From Alkalilimnicola ehrlichii (lineage in GTDB: Bacteria > Pseudomonadota > Gammaproteobacteria > Nitrococcales > AK92): a stretch of 64,000 bases of DNA. The notes beneath the pieces are model-generated. The model made no database searches. It saw only the letters and a list, made by a program, of their open reading frames with translations, and was not told the origin of the DNA. The DNA lies in NCBI RefSeq assembly GCF_003399765.1, contig NZ_NFZV01000025.1, forward strand, positions 1 to 64,000, read 5' to 3'. This document shows, in pieces, positions 9,371 to 19,076 of the stretch; position 1 is the first letter of the stretch, and every line of letters starts with the position of its first letter. The position numbers and the translations under genes are program-made.

Positions 9371-10592
9371 GTGGTAGACGGAGGAAAGTCGGCCGTTGAT
9401 GTGGCTGCCGCGCAGGGGCTGTTCCAGATCGTTGACTTGCTGCGGCGCCAGTTTGCGCGCAGGAAGAGCTTCAACCTGTTCAGTGTGCTTCGCAGTGAGT
9501 CGGATGAAGTTCGGCTGCATTCGAGGTTTATCGCTGCGCTGATTAATCCAGCGGTGCATGCCAAGGGAAAAAGCTGCTCGAGGTGCTGCTGGATGAGGTG
9601 GGCGTTCCGGTCGGCGAAGATGGTTTCTCTACCCGAGGTATCAAGGTCGAAGTTGAGCGGCACAAGATCGATATTTTGATCACCAACGGTGATAGGCAAG
9701 CGGTAATTATCGAGAACAAGATATATGCCGATGATCAGGAATCGCAGCTGCGCCGGTATCACGACGCTCTCAAGCAGAAGGGCTATAGCCCCATTTACAT
9801 CAGGTATTTGACCCTCGACGGGAGCGCTCCTTCGGAGGAAAGCCTGGCCGGCTGGATGCTGAGCTGGATGAGCCGTTGCTGGCGAATATCAGCTACGGTA
9901 GCGACGTACTGCGCTGGTTGGAGCGCTCGCTTGGCTATGTCGTGCGGGATAACGCTGTTCGCGAGAGCATCATTCAGTATCAGGAGATTGTGGAGAGGCT
10001 TACGGGGCTGGATCAGGGGGAAGAGTATATGGGAGAGCTGGTCAAGGCTCTGCTGCAAGGGCATAACATGAAGCTTGCTCGCGACATCAGAGTCGCTTAT
10101 GTCGAGGCGCTCATCCAGCTGCAGGAGCAGTTCTGGCGTGAGGCGCTGATGATCGCACAGGCGGAATATCCGGAGATGTTTGCATCGCTCGATCCGGAGT
10201 CGGTGAAGGCGGACTCAGTGCGGACGAGCTGTGATCGGTACTACAACGGCCAGAGGAAAAATAAGCACTACGGGATTTTCTTCCGGGTACCGGGTATGGA
10301 GGGCGTTACCGTCGGCATTGGTATCGATGAGCGGATCTACACCGGCATAAGCTGCGACGAGGAGACGCAGCCGGACAACTATCGCCGTTGCCAAACCCTT
10401 CTGAGCGAGTTGGATGACGATTACCTCTACGATGCTTGGTGGCCGTTGTATCGATATCCGTTGCCGGACTTCAACTTCAGGGAGCCAACCGCTGAGGCCC
10501 TGGATACGCTGGTCGATTCGGATGCGCGCAAGAAGATGGTGCGGAGTTATATAGACGAGTTGTTTCGTCTCTGGAGGATGGCCGCCGGTTAG
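9371..10592 (+). CDS. PD-(D/E)XK nuclease-superfamily protein, two frameshifts
   Basis: Three overlapping frames form one protein of about 406 residues. The N-terminal part (FNLFSVLRSESDEVRLHSRFIAALI cut here) is the start typical of the PDDEXK_4 family, and the nuclease core is readable: RHKIDILITNGDRQAVIIE followed by NKIYADDQ, giving D and E-x-K. The C-terminal part carries YYNGQRKNKHYGIFF. The first break is at 9568-9572, where five A should be six (GGA AAA AAG CTG CTC). The second is at about 9851, where GCCGGCTGG should read GCC GGC CTG GAT. Both are single-base losses. GTG at 9371 after GGGGGCAGGG is the likely start. The position between hsdR and a helicase-exonuclease suggests a defence function, by inference. 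Confidence 0.8.
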
Positions 10593-10653
10593 CCGGCTTA
10601 TTCGGCGTCGCTTTTTGGTGCCGCCTTTAGCGGTTAGTGGTAGCTTTCTTGCT

Positions 10654-13600
10654 ATGAGTTCGCTTCTCTCAGAACCCACCGCAGATGTTGATGTAGCTGT
10701 CGATGCATTTCTCGGGGAGTGCCTGCTCGTCGATTTGGAAACCGGACGGCGGGGGAAACTATACGAGATTGGAGCGATTCATGGGGCGGATGTTTTCGCC
10801 CGTCGTGATGTTCGGGACGAGCGGCGGGCTTTAGCGGAGCTCGACGCTTTTGGCCGATCTGCCCGGTTCGTATTCGGGCACAACGTTCTTGCTCATGATC
10901 TGCCCTACGTTCGAACACTCTCTCCCGAACTCGAGCTTCTGCAAAAACCAGTTGTCGACACACTATATCTTTCCGCTCTTGCCTTTCCGGAGAACCCTTA
11001 CCATCGCCTGGTGAAGGACTACAAGCTGGTGCGGGACAGCGTCAGCGATCCGGTGGCCGACGCACGGCTGGCGGGCAGTATCTTTCGCGATCAGTGGGCG
11101 AGTTTTCGTAAATTCGGCGAATTCACGCCCGGGATACTCGAGTTTTATCGCTTCTGTTTTCAGCACGGGGATCTGGAAGGCGAGAATGGTTCTCAGGGGT
11201 TAGCTGCCGTTTTTGCCGGGCTGGGCGCCAAGTCTTGCGATGGGGCTGAGATGCAGGCGATCTGGCTGCGGCTGACCGAGGGGCGCGCCTGCCCCGTGGC
11301 AGCACGGCGCATCGCGGCACAGGGCGTGCGTGAGCCGCAACGATTGCCTGCTCTGGCTTACGTGTTGGCGTGGTTGTTCGTGGCGGGCGGAAACTCCGTC
11401 TTACCGCCGTGGGTGCGGCATCGGTTTCCCGTGGTTAGCGACTTGATCAAAGCGCTTCGTGATTCCCCGTGCGGCGCTAGCGATTGCCCCTATTGTGCTC
11501 GCAATCACGATCCGGTAGTGCCCCTCAAAGCACTGTTTGGGTATCCCTCTTACCGCCCCGCTGCTGACGGGCGTGAGTTGCAGCGCGAGATCGTTGCCGA
11601 AGGTATGTGCGACCGACCGCTGCTCGCCATTCTCCCGACGGGTGGGGGAAAATCCATCTGCTACCAGATACCGGCGTTGGTGCGATATCAGCGGCGTGGT
11701 GTGCTCACGGTAGTCGTTTCCCCGTTGCAGGCACTGATGAAAGATCAGGTGGACAACCTCAAGCAGAAGACTGGGACCAACGCGGCTGCGGCTTTGTACG
11801 GAATGCTCACCCCGCCGGAACGAGCCAGCGTGCTGGAGGGTATTAAGCTTGGTGATGTAGCGCTGCTCTATGTCTCCCCAGAACAGTTGCGAAACCGCTC
11901 GCTGCGCCAGGCCCTGTTGGGGCGCGAGGTCGGCTGTTGGGTGTTCGACGAGGCGCACTGCCTGTCAAAGTGGGGGCATGACTTTCGGCCGGATTATCTG
12001 TATGCGGCCCGCTTCATTCGCGAGTTGACCGAGGAGCAGCGTGTCCCGTTGCCGCCGGTGGCCTGTTTTACCGCAACGGCGAAAACGGAGGTGGTTGCCG
12101 ATATTCTCGGCCACTTCAAGCGGGAGCTCGGGCAGGAACTCTCGCTGCTTGACGGCGGCGCGGAGCGGGAGAATCTTCGCTTTGAGGTTCATGAGGTAAG
12201 CCGTCAGGAAAAGTTTGCCCGAGCTGAAGTGCTGTTGCGCGAGCGGTTGGGTGAGCCGCCTGTCGGTGGGGCGGTGATCTACTGCGCCACGCGGAGGAAT
12301 ACCGAAGAGGTGGCCGAATATCTGCAGAAACTGCGGTGGAACGTGGAGGCGTTTCATGCCGGTCTCCCTGCCCCGGAAAAGCGCGCTATACAGGAGCGTT
12401 TCGTTGCTGGCGAGATCCCGGTGATTTGCGCAACGAATGCGTTTGGGATGGGGATCGATAAGGATGACGTGCGTCTTGTCATTCATCTCGATATCCCCGG
12501 CTCTTTGGAGAACTACCTGCAGGAAGCGGGGCGGGCGGGGCGCGACGAGCAGGAGGCGGAGTGCATTCTGCTGTACGACACCGCCGATGTCGAAACCCAG
12601 TTCAAGCTGGGTGCGATATCGGAGCTCAATAAACGCGATATTTCCCAGATCCTACGCGGCTTACGCCGGGTGCGGCGCGGGGAGGGTGAGGAAATCGTCG
12701 TGACTTCGGGCGAGCTGCTGCGAGAGGAAACCGTCAGTACGAGTTTCGATGCTGGCGATAACATGGCGGATACAAAGGTCAAGACCGCGGTCGCCTGGTT
12801 GGAGCGGGCAGGGTTTCTTGAGCGTAATGAAAACCACACTCGAGTCTTCCAAGGCAAGCCGGTGGTGCAATCGCTGGATGAGGCTGAGGAGCGCTTGCAG
12901 CGGCTGAACCTGCCGGACTGGAAGCGCCGCCAGTGGCTGGAAATCCTCACGGTTCTGATCAATGCCGACCCGGATGAAGGTATCACTGCGGATGATCTTG
13001 CAGGGTATGCGGGCGTGCTGCCGCCGGAGGCCCGCGAGGAGGATGAGGGGCGAGCGCTAAGCGATACCCAGCGGGTCATCCAGGTATTGCATCAAATGAC
13101 CGAAGCGGGGTTGATCAGCAAGGGTTTGCAGATGACGGCCTATCTCAGACCGCGCGGGAAAGGCAATGCTCGGGCCGTGCTCGAGCGGGTGTGCGCCATT
13201 GAGGACGGTATGCTGAAGGCGCTGGAGGAGGCAGCGCCGGATGCCGAGGCCGGACAGTGGCAGCAGTTGTCGTTACGGCAGTTGAATCAACGGTTGAAAG
13301 ATCAGGGTTTCGACGACGCTAACCCGGAGATCCTGCGCCAGCTTTTGAACAGCCTAAGCCAGGATGGCAAGGGTATGGCCGGCAGGCGCGGCAGCATCGA
13401 TCTCAAACACACGGGCAACGACAGCTATCGCGTCAAGCTTCAGCGCAACTGGGCTGCGGTGAAGGAAACGGCGCAGCGACGGCGTGCGGTCGCGCAGGCC
13501 GTGCTTGCCGCAATCTATGCACGAGTGCCGGAGGCGCAAGCCTCTAGCACGGCTGTACTCCTGGTGGAGTTTACGAGCGACGATCTGCTTGAGGCCATCA

Positions 13601-15918
13601 AGCAGGACATGGCGCTGGCTGCCCAGATTCGGGATCCGTTGGCAGCTATCGACCGCGGATTGCTGTTTCTGCATGAGCAGAAGGCCATTATTCTGCAGCG
13701 GGGTCTGGCGGTGTTTCGCCAGGCCATGACGATTAGCCTGCTTCCCGGAAGCAAAGGCCGGCGGTATACCAAGGGTGACTTCGAGCCGCTGGAGTACCAT
13801 TACCGCGAGCGCACGTTTCAGGTCCACGTCATGAACGAGTACGCGCGTCTTGGCCTAGAGAAGATCTCGCAGGCGATGCGCTTGGTGGCGGATTATTTTT
13901 CGCAGGAAAAGAAGGACTTCGTGCGCCGTTACTTCCCGGGCCGTGAAAGCATTCTGCAGCGGGCGACCAGCGAGGAGTCTTATCGGGCGGTGGTGGAGTC
14001 GCTGGGCAATCCCGCGCAGGAGGCCATCGTGACGGCGCCCCTGGACAGCAATGCACTGATTCTGGCCGGGCCGGGAGCCGGCAAGACGCGTACGGTGGTG
14101 CACCGCTGCGCCTATCTGCTTCGGGTCGAGCGCGTGCCCGCGCGTGGGATTCTCATTCTGTGCTTCAACCACAACGCCAAGCTGACGCTGCGCAAGCGGT
14201 TATGGGAGTTGGTTGGGCGTGATGCTGTCGGCGTGACCGTGCTCACCTACCATGGTCTGGCCATGCGGCTGACCGGCGCTTCGTTTGCGGCACGCGCAGG
14301 ACAGGATCGTACCGAGCTTCGGTTCGAGGGTGTTGTAGCCGATGCCATCGCGCTGTTGCGCGGTGACAAGGAGGTTCCGGGCCTGGAAGACGATGAGCTG
14401 CGGGACCGGCTTCTAGCAGGTTATCAGCACATCCTGGTGGACGAGTATCAGGATATCGACCCTGAGCAGTACGACCTGATATCTGCTCTCGCCGGGCGGA
14501 CTCTGGAAGATCCGGATAGGAAACTGAGCCTTTTAGCCGTAGGCGACGACGACCAGAGTATCTACGGCTTCAGGAATGCCAATGTCGGCTTTATTCGCCA
14601 GTTTCGGGAGGACTACGACGCCGAGGTGCATCACCTGGTGGAGAACTATCGCTCCACCGCGAATATCATCGCGGCGGCGAATCAATTGATCGCCCAGAAT
14701 CGTGATCGCATGAAGTTGGAGCATCCGATCCGTATCGACAAGGGGCGACACAACCAAGCCTTGGGAGGTGTATGGCAGCGGCGCGACGAACTCACTCAAG
14801 GCAAGGTACAGATACTCGGGGTTCCCGACCTTGGGGCGCAGGCCGCGGCGGTGGTTGGCGAAATCGAGCGTTTGCGGCGGCTGCAGCCTGAAGTCGATTG
14901 GGGGGATTTCGCGATCTTGGCACGCACCGGCACCGGGCATGAGGAACTGACTACTTGCCGTGCGCTGCTTGAGGCGCGAGGGGTACCTGTCTCTTGGCCC
15001 ATTGAGAGAAGGGGCGGGCAGAGTAAGGGGTTTCCGGTGCATCGCGTTCGGGAGTTTGCGTTGTTCATCGACTCCCTGCGTGAGCGTCGCGAGCTGATCT
15101 CGGCCACTTGCGCCTTAGAGTTGGCCGAGTCCTCGCTTCAAGGGGCACAGGGCCCGTGGGGCAGCTTACTGCTCGATACGCTCGACGCCTGGCGCGAGGA
15201 AACCGCCGATGCGCTCCAACCTCCGGAGGCGTTGGTCGAGTTCCTGTTTGAGACGTTAGCGGAGCAGCGGCGTGAACAGCGGCTGGGGCAGGGAGTGTTT
15301 CTCAGCACCGTACATGCCGCCAAGGGCATGGAGTTTCCGCATGTGTTCGTGTTGGATGGCCAATGGCGCCCCGGCGGAAGCACGGCCGAACAGGAAGAAG
15401 AACGCCGCGTTTATTATGTCGGGATGACGCGGGCGGAGGAGACGCTAACCCTGTGTCGGCGCGCCGATTGCGAAAACCCATTTGTACGTTTGCTGCACGG
15501 CGACTATCTGTTGCAGCGGACGGCAGCCGTCCAGCCGCCTTCGACCTGCCTTGGCGTGCGGTACGAGTTTCTTGGCCTGGCGGATCTATTTCTCGACTAT
15601 GCCGCGGCACTTCCGGCTGGCGCGGCTATGCACTCCGCATTGAAAACTATGTGTGCAGGCGAGGAGGTGCGCTTACAGAGGCGCGAGGGGCGTGACGGTG
15701 CCGTCCGGCTCATGGTGGAAACCATGGATGGCGTAGCTGTAGCGCAACTGGCGCGGACGGCGGCGGAGCGCTGGCTCGAGCGGCTTTCGCAGGTGGATGT
15801 GGTGCGCGTTGTGGCGATGCATACTCGCTATAGCGATGATGCCGAAGAAAGCTATCGAGACCGGCACCGATGCGATCGCTGGTATGTTCCGCTGCTGGAG
15901 GTGACGTGGCGTGTTTAA
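10654..15918 (+). CDS. DEDD exonuclease-RecQ helicase-UvrD helicase triple fusion
   Basis: This 1,754-residue protein joins three DNA-processing enzymes. Residues about 20-180 are a DnaQ-like 3'-5' exonuclease with LVDLET, GHNVLAHDLPYV and DPVADARLAG carrying the acidic residues. A small Cys cluster (CGASDCPYC, near residue 275) precedes a RecQ-type superfamily 2 helicase: LPTGGGKS near 330, DEAHCLSKWGHDFRPDY near 435, GMGIDKDDVRLVIH near 600 and the QEAGRAGRD box. From about 1,130 follows a UvrD/Rep-type superfamily 1 helicase: AGPGAGKT, VDEYQDIDPEQY, GDDDQSIYGFR, STVHAAKGMEF and YVGMTRAEE. All motifs look intact. The ATG at 10654 is chosen over a GTG at 10615; neither has a strong ribosome site. 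Both motors and a nuclease in one chain suggest unwinding and degradation of invading or damaged DNA; the defence role is inferred from neighbours. Confidence 0.93.
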   Translation: MSSLLSEPTADVDVAVDAFLGECLLVDLETGRRGKLYEIGAIHGADVFARRDVRDERRALAELDAFGRSARFVFGHNVLAHDLPYVRTLSPELELLQKPVVDTLYLSALAFPENPYHRLVKDYKLVRDSVSDPVADARLAGSIFRDQWASFRKFGEFTPGILEFYRFCFQHGDLEGENGSQGLAAVFAGLGAKSCDGAEMQAIWLRLTEGRACPVAARRIAAQGVREPQRLPALAYVLAWLFVAGGNSVLPPWVRHRFPVVSDLIKALRDSPCGASDCPYCARNHDPVVPLKALFGYPSYRPAADGRELQREIVAEGMCDRPLLAILPTGGGKSICYQIPALVRYQRRGVLTVVVSPLQALMKDQVDNLKQKTGTNAAAALYGMLTPPERASVLEGIKLGDVALLYVSPEQLRNRSLRQALLGREVGCWVFDEAHCLSKWGHDFRPDYLYAARFIRELTEEQRVPLPPVACFTATAKTEVVADILGHFKRELGQELSLLDGGAERENLRFEVHEVSRQEKFARAEVLLRERLGEPPVGGAVIYCATRRNTEEVAEYLQKLRWNVEAFHAGLPAPEKRAIQERFVAGEIPVICATNAFGMGIDKDDVRLVIHLDIPGSLENYLQEAGRAGRDEQEAECILLYDTADVETQFKLGAISELNKRDISQILRGLRRVRRGEGEEIVVTSGELLREETVSTSFDAGDNMADTKVKTAVAWLERAGFLERNENHTRVFQGKPVVQSLDEAEERLQRLNLPDWKRRQWLEILTVLINADPDEGITADDLAGYAGVLPPEAREEDEGRALSDTQRVIQVLHQMTEAGLISKGLQMTAYLRPRGKGNARAVLERVCAIEDGMLKALEEAAPDAEAGQWQQLSLRQLNQRLKDQGFDDANPEILRQLLNSLSQDGKGMAGRRGSIDLKHTGNDSYRVKLQRNWAAVKETAQRRRAVAQAVLAAIYARVPEAQASSTAVLLVEFTSDDLLEAIKQDMALAAQIRDPLAAIDRGLLFLHEQKAIILQRGLAVFRQAMTISLLPGSKGRRYTKGDFEPLEYHYRERTFQVHVMNEYARLGLEKISQAMRLVADYFSQEKKDFVRRYFPGRESILQRATSEESYRAVVESLGNPAQEAIVTAPLDSNALILAGPGAGKTRTVVHRCAYLLRVERVPARGILILCFNHNAKLTLRKRLWELVGRDAVGVTVLTYHGLAMRLTGASFAARAGQDRTELRFEGVVADAIALLRGDKEVPGLEDDELRDRLLAGYQHILVDEYQDIDPEQYDLISALAGRTLEDPDRKLSLLAVGDDDQSIYGFRNANVGFIRQFREDYDAEVHHLVENYRSTANIIAAANQLIAQNRDRMKLEHPIRIDKGRHNQALGGVWQRRDELTQGKVQILGVPDLGAQAAAVVGEIERLRRLQPEVDWGDFAILARTGTGHEELTTCRALLEARGVPVSWPIERRGGQSKGFPVHRVREFALFIDSLRERRELISATCALELAESSLQGAQGPWGSLLLDTLDAWREETADALQPPEALVEFLFETLAEQRREQRLGQGVFLSTVHAAKGMEFPHVFVLDGQWRPGGSTAEQEEERRVYYVGMTRAEETLTLCRRADCENPFVRLLHGDYLLQRTAAVQPPSTCLGVRYEFLGLADLFLDYAAALPAGAAMHSALKTMCAGEEVRLQRREGRDGAVRLMVETMDGVAVAQLARTAAERWLERLSQVDVVRVVAMHTRYSDDAEESYRDRHRCDRWYVPLLEVTWRV

Positions 15919-15952
15919 GTTAATCCGGTCGAACCGCCTTGGGCTTGGATTG

Positions 15953-15978
15953 TGTTGGGCTTTGCGGCCTAAGCTACG
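15953..15978 (+). repeat. Dispersed GGGC-GGCC short palindromic repeat, copy 1
   Basis: TGTTGGGCTTTGCGGCCTAAGCTACG resembles, in degraded form, the repeats at 22913, 24001, 32047 and 32587. All share a GGGC(C)-loop-GGCC(C) core next to a GCTACG or AGCCTA flank. It sits just behind the fusion-helicase gene. Confidence 0.45.
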
Positions 15979-16149
15979 AAACGCGGGTAAGCCGGTGCCG
16001 CTAAGCCTGTTGGAGATTGTGAGCGTTGGAAGTATAGGGTGTTCGTTCATGAAGATATACGGGGGCATCCCAGGTCTAGCCTCTAACATTTCTCTCCACC
16101 CGCAAATCTGCAAAAATAGTTGCCTTATTAAATAAGAAACGGGCAGTGT

Positions 16150-17031
16150 ATGAAAACGGATCTTTCCCATCTCCCCGAGCGCAAGCGGCAAGAGCTTGGG
16201 CAAATCGTCGATATTATCCGCGGCAGCGTCGAGGTGGAGATGATTATTCTCTACGGCAGCTATGCGCGGGGCGATTGGAAGGAGGAGAAGGACCTCGACC
16301 CCGAGCGGTGGTCGGGGCATCCGTCGGATTACGATATCCTCATCGTCGTGGCCGAGCAGGCGGTGGCGGAGGACGTGCTGCTCTGGGAGCGCGTGTCGGG
16401 CGCGCTGGACCGGGCACGCTTCTCTGCCAGCGTACGGCCGATCAGTGCTGACGTGAACGAAGTCAATTCGGAGATCGCCGAAGGGCGCTACTTCTACCGC
16501 GATGTGCGGGCAGAAGGGCGGCTGTTGTACGACTCCGGTCGCTATCAGTTAGCTGAGCCCGAGGAGTTGGGGCCGAAGGAGCGCTTGAGTTTGGCCCGGG
16601 AGTACTTCGACCGATGGTTCAGAAGCGGCGAAGGCTTCTATATTGATTATACAAATGCTCTGGCACGAGATGACCTTCAGAAAGCCGTGTTCTATCTAAA
16701 TCAAGCCACAGAATCTGCCTATAAAACGATTCTGCTGGTCCACACGCTGTATTGCCCGCACGAGCATTATCTCAAAATTCTCGCTTTTGAAGCCTCCGAG
16801 TTCGGGCCGGTATTTCGCGAGATTTTTCCTCGCCAGCCGGAAGCGGCGGCGCAGCGTTTCAAGCTGTTAGATGCTGCCTATATTGGCGCCCGCTACCATA
16901 TTCGCTTCAAGGTGACGCAGGAGGATCTGGACTACCTGGCCCCGCGCGTTAAACGTCTGCTGGAGGTTGCGGTGTCGATCTGCCGTGAAGAGTTAGCGCG
17001 ATTGGAGTGCGCGGCTACGAGCGAGAAGTGA
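16150..17031 (+). CDS. MNT-HEPN protein (nucleotidyltransferase-HEPN fusion)
   Basis: The 293-residue protein has an N-terminal minimal nucleotidyltransferase (GSYARGDW near residue 36 and SDYDILIVV near 59, supplying the metal-binding acidic residues) fused to a HEPN-like helical domain from about residue 150 (AVFYLNQATESAYKTILLV). In two-gene MNT-HEPN toxin-antitoxin systems, the MNT partner modifies and silences the HEPN ribonuclease. I do not see a clean R-x4-6-H catalytic motif in this HEPN part, so ribonuclease activity is doubtful. It follows the helicase fusion in the same direction after 231 bp. It could be an accessory or regulatory member of the defence island. Confidence 0.85.
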   Translation: MKTDLSHLPERKRQELGQIVDIIRGSVEVEMIILYGSYARGDWKEEKDLDPERWSGHPSDYDILIVVAEQAVAEDVLLWERVSGALDRARFSASVRPISADVNEVNSEIAEGRYFYRDVRAEGRLLYDSGRYQLAEPEELGPKERLSLAREYFDRWFRSGEGFYIDYTNALARDDLQKAVFYLNQATESAYKTILLVHTLYCPHEHYLKILAFEASEFGPVFREIFPRQPEAAAQRFKLLDAAYIGARYHIRFKVTQEDLDYLAPRVKRLLEVAVSICREELARLECAATSEK

Positions 17032-17562
17032 TCAGTCGCGGTTTTGAAGTGTTCGAGGTCAGGCTGGTGCCGCTTCAGTCTGGGCTGTGAATCGTTGCTG
17101 TAAGAAGTCTACGGCTGAGGGTTGCGTCAACCTAATATCTGCTGGATCGCCGCGTTGTTTTTGTATTTGCAGATGCCGATGGCTATAGATGTCATACCGT
17201 CTCTTTTTAGTATAGAGAAAAATAATGAAACGCATCCTCAGTCGGTTATAGATTTACGCCGTCAATTGCCGGAGAGGTGCGCGCAGGAGCATCCGGACAC
17301 CATCAGCACTGAGAGCGGCCCGCTGGATGGCGAGCTTGAGTACGCCGTGAGTGCCTTGGCGCGGATATCGCCTGTATGGCGACTAGATGCCCATTCGCTT
17401 GCAGGGGCTTCGGTTGGCAAAGTTAGCCGAGGGTTTCGGCAGGCAGCATTTTGCTGCCGAAAAGGCCGTGCTAACGCAAGCTTGCCCATGCGGGAGCGAG
17501 CGACTGCTCAGTCGCTTCGCTCCGGTGCAGCCTCTGCGATCAACCCGCTGAAGGCGCGGTGC
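17032..17562. other. 531-bp intergenic region with two hairpins
   Basis: No supported gene lies here. TTTCGGCA at 17434-17441 pairs with TGCCGAAA at 17455-17462, enclosing a GGCAGC/GCTGCC stem. A second near-palindrome at 17493-17523 has the arms GGAGCGAGCGACTG and CAGTCGCTTCGCTCC. Both lie between the ends of the convergent MNT-HEPN and RIO genes. They may terminate or protect those transcripts, though no T tract follows either. Confidence 0.55.
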
Positions 17563-18414
17563 TTAGTATTCTTCCTCGTATTCGTCGCGCTGCCTTTGCA
17601 TTGCTTCTTCACGCGCATCGCCAATTTCACGTAGTAGCTCGGTAAGATCGGTTGGTCGTTCCTCGCGCTGAAAGTGTCCGGTTAGCTCAGTGTCCGGGGT
17701 CAGCTCTCCGTTTTCGTAGAGCGCCCAGATCTCATGAGCATAATCGGTGCTTGCGAGTTCGGGCACGAAGCGGCTGAAGTAGGCGGTGAGATTGTCGATA
17801 TCGCGCGTTAGCATCCGGCTTGCGTTGTTGTTGCCGGCCGCATTGACCGCTTGCGGCAGATCGATGATGACGGGGCCTTCGCTATCGACGAGTACGTTGT
17901 ATTCGGAAAGGTCGCCGTGGATGAGCCCTGCGCATAACATGCGCACGACTTGCGCGATCAGAAATCGGTAATAGCTCCGTGCCTGCGCAGCGCTATGCAC
18001 GACGTCGCCAAGCCGCGGTGCGGTGTCACCGTCGGGGCCTTTTATCAGCGCCATGACCAACACGCCGTCGAGGAATAAGTGCGGCTGTGGGACACGGACG
18101 CCGGCGTCGGCAAGGCGATAGAGCGCGTCTACCTCGGCGCTTTGCCAGACGGCCTCTTGCTCGTCGCGTCCGTAACGGGTGCCTTTTGCCATGGCGCGCG
18201 CGCGGCGGCTGTTACGGACGGTGCGGCCTTCCTGGTATTGAGTCAGGGTACGGAAGCCGCGTTTATTCGCTTCTTTGTAGACTTTGGCGCAGCGAATGTC
18301 ATCGCCGCAGCGAACGACGTAAACCGAGGCTTCTTTGCCGCTTTTAAGTTGGTACAAGACTTCATCGACAAGACCGTCGTCGATTAGGGGTTGGATACGC
18401 TTGGGAGGTTTCAT
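17563..18414 (-). CDS. RIO-family atypical serine kinase
   Basis: The 283-residue protein matches bacterial RIO kinases. It shows the ATP-binding region LKSGKEASVYVV with the following CAKVYK lysine, the catalytic loop GLIHGDLSEYNVLV and the metal-binding VIIDLPQAV in place of DFG. The C-terminus is acidic and charged (DEYEEEY). Eukaryotic and archaeal relatives act in ribosome maturation; the bacterial substrate is not established. The neighbouring 48-residue basic protein is encoded upstream on the same strand, 108 bp away. Confidence 0.9.
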   Translation of the reverse strand: MKPPKRIQPLIDDGLVDEVLYQLKSGKEASVYVVRCGDDIRCAKVYKEANKRGFRTLTQYQEGRTVRNSRRARAMAKGTRYGRDEQEAVWQSAEVDALYRLADAGVRVPQPHLFLDGVLVMALIKGPDGDTAPRLGDVVHSAAQARSYYRFLIAQVVRMLCAGLIHGDLSEYNVLVDSEGPVIIDLPQAVNAAGNNNASRMLTRDIDNLTAYFSRFVPELASTDYAHEIWALYENGELTPDTELTGHFQREERPTDLTELLREIGDAREEAMQRQRDEYEEEY

Positions 18415-18522
18415 GAAACTCTGGCTGGAAGTGGAGAACAGCCGCGAAATGTGAACGCGGCACCGTTAATACAAGTATATCCCTGGCAACGCGGATGCCG
18501 AAGCCTGACAGCGAAAGGGAGC

Positions 18523-18669
18523 CTACTCGGTGGATTCCTCCGCTGGCGATTCGTCGTCGGTCGCGGTTTGGTTCTTCTTATCGATTTTACGCTGTAATTT
18601 CTGCTCTTTCTTCTTTTGTTTCTCAATCTCGCGCTGACGCTTTTGGTAGGAGAAATTCGGTTTTGCCAT
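18523..18669 (-). CDS. Small Lys-rich conserved protein
   Basis: This 48-residue protein starts MAKPNFSYQKRQREIEKQKK and is dominated by Lys, Arg, Gln and Glu, so it is likely one long charged helix, ending in an acidic tail. Similar small lysine-rich proteins of unknown function occur in many gammaproteobacteria. The ATG at 18669 is supported by AGGTG at good spacing (GAGGTGAAAAATATG); a longer frame upstream lacks such support. RNA or ribosome binding would fit the composition but is a guess. Confidence 0.75.
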   Translation of the reverse strand: MAKPNFSYQKRQREIEKQKKKEQKLQRKIDKKNQTATDDESPAEESTE

Positions 18670-19076
18670 ATTTTTCACCTCGTGGGCGGTTGATGAGAGA
18701 GGGCGTGCTGCGGCGGGAGCGTCCCGAGTATGAGTGGGTGCAGAGATGTGCACGAGTACGCCTTCCCGCTTTGCTTTGGTTCAGCGGGTTGGCAACGCGA
18801 CCTGGGCCTATGGTGCGCTGGTGTAAGGGGGCACTATAACAGCTTGTGTTAGAAAAACGTTGCTTTCTGTCCGTTTGTTAGCAAAACGCTGGTTAATTTT
18901 CTAAGGTTCTTGCGGGGCCTGAGGTATGAGTTTCCTCGAACTCGCGGGCCTGGTAATTATGCATCCATTCTGCGGTTGTCTTTCATTACTTTAATGTTTT
19001 CCTATACTTGGTGTGGAGGGTGTAGACGCGCTTGGCGTGACTCTTATCAGGACAATAAAGAACAAGGGAGAGATTT
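18670..19076. other. Intergenic region upstream of the S8 protease, promoter-like
   Basis: No gene is seen. It lies between the divergent Lys-rich protein and S8 protease genes. It is AT-richer than its surroundings in parts and holds a TATACT hexamer at 19003-19008, a plausible -10 element for the protease; a good -35 box is not clear. Confidence 0.4.

Noticed and set aside
17122..17634. 170-codon + strand frame
   Set aside because: It overlaps the end of the RIO kinase gene and two hairpins; residue pattern is not protein-like.
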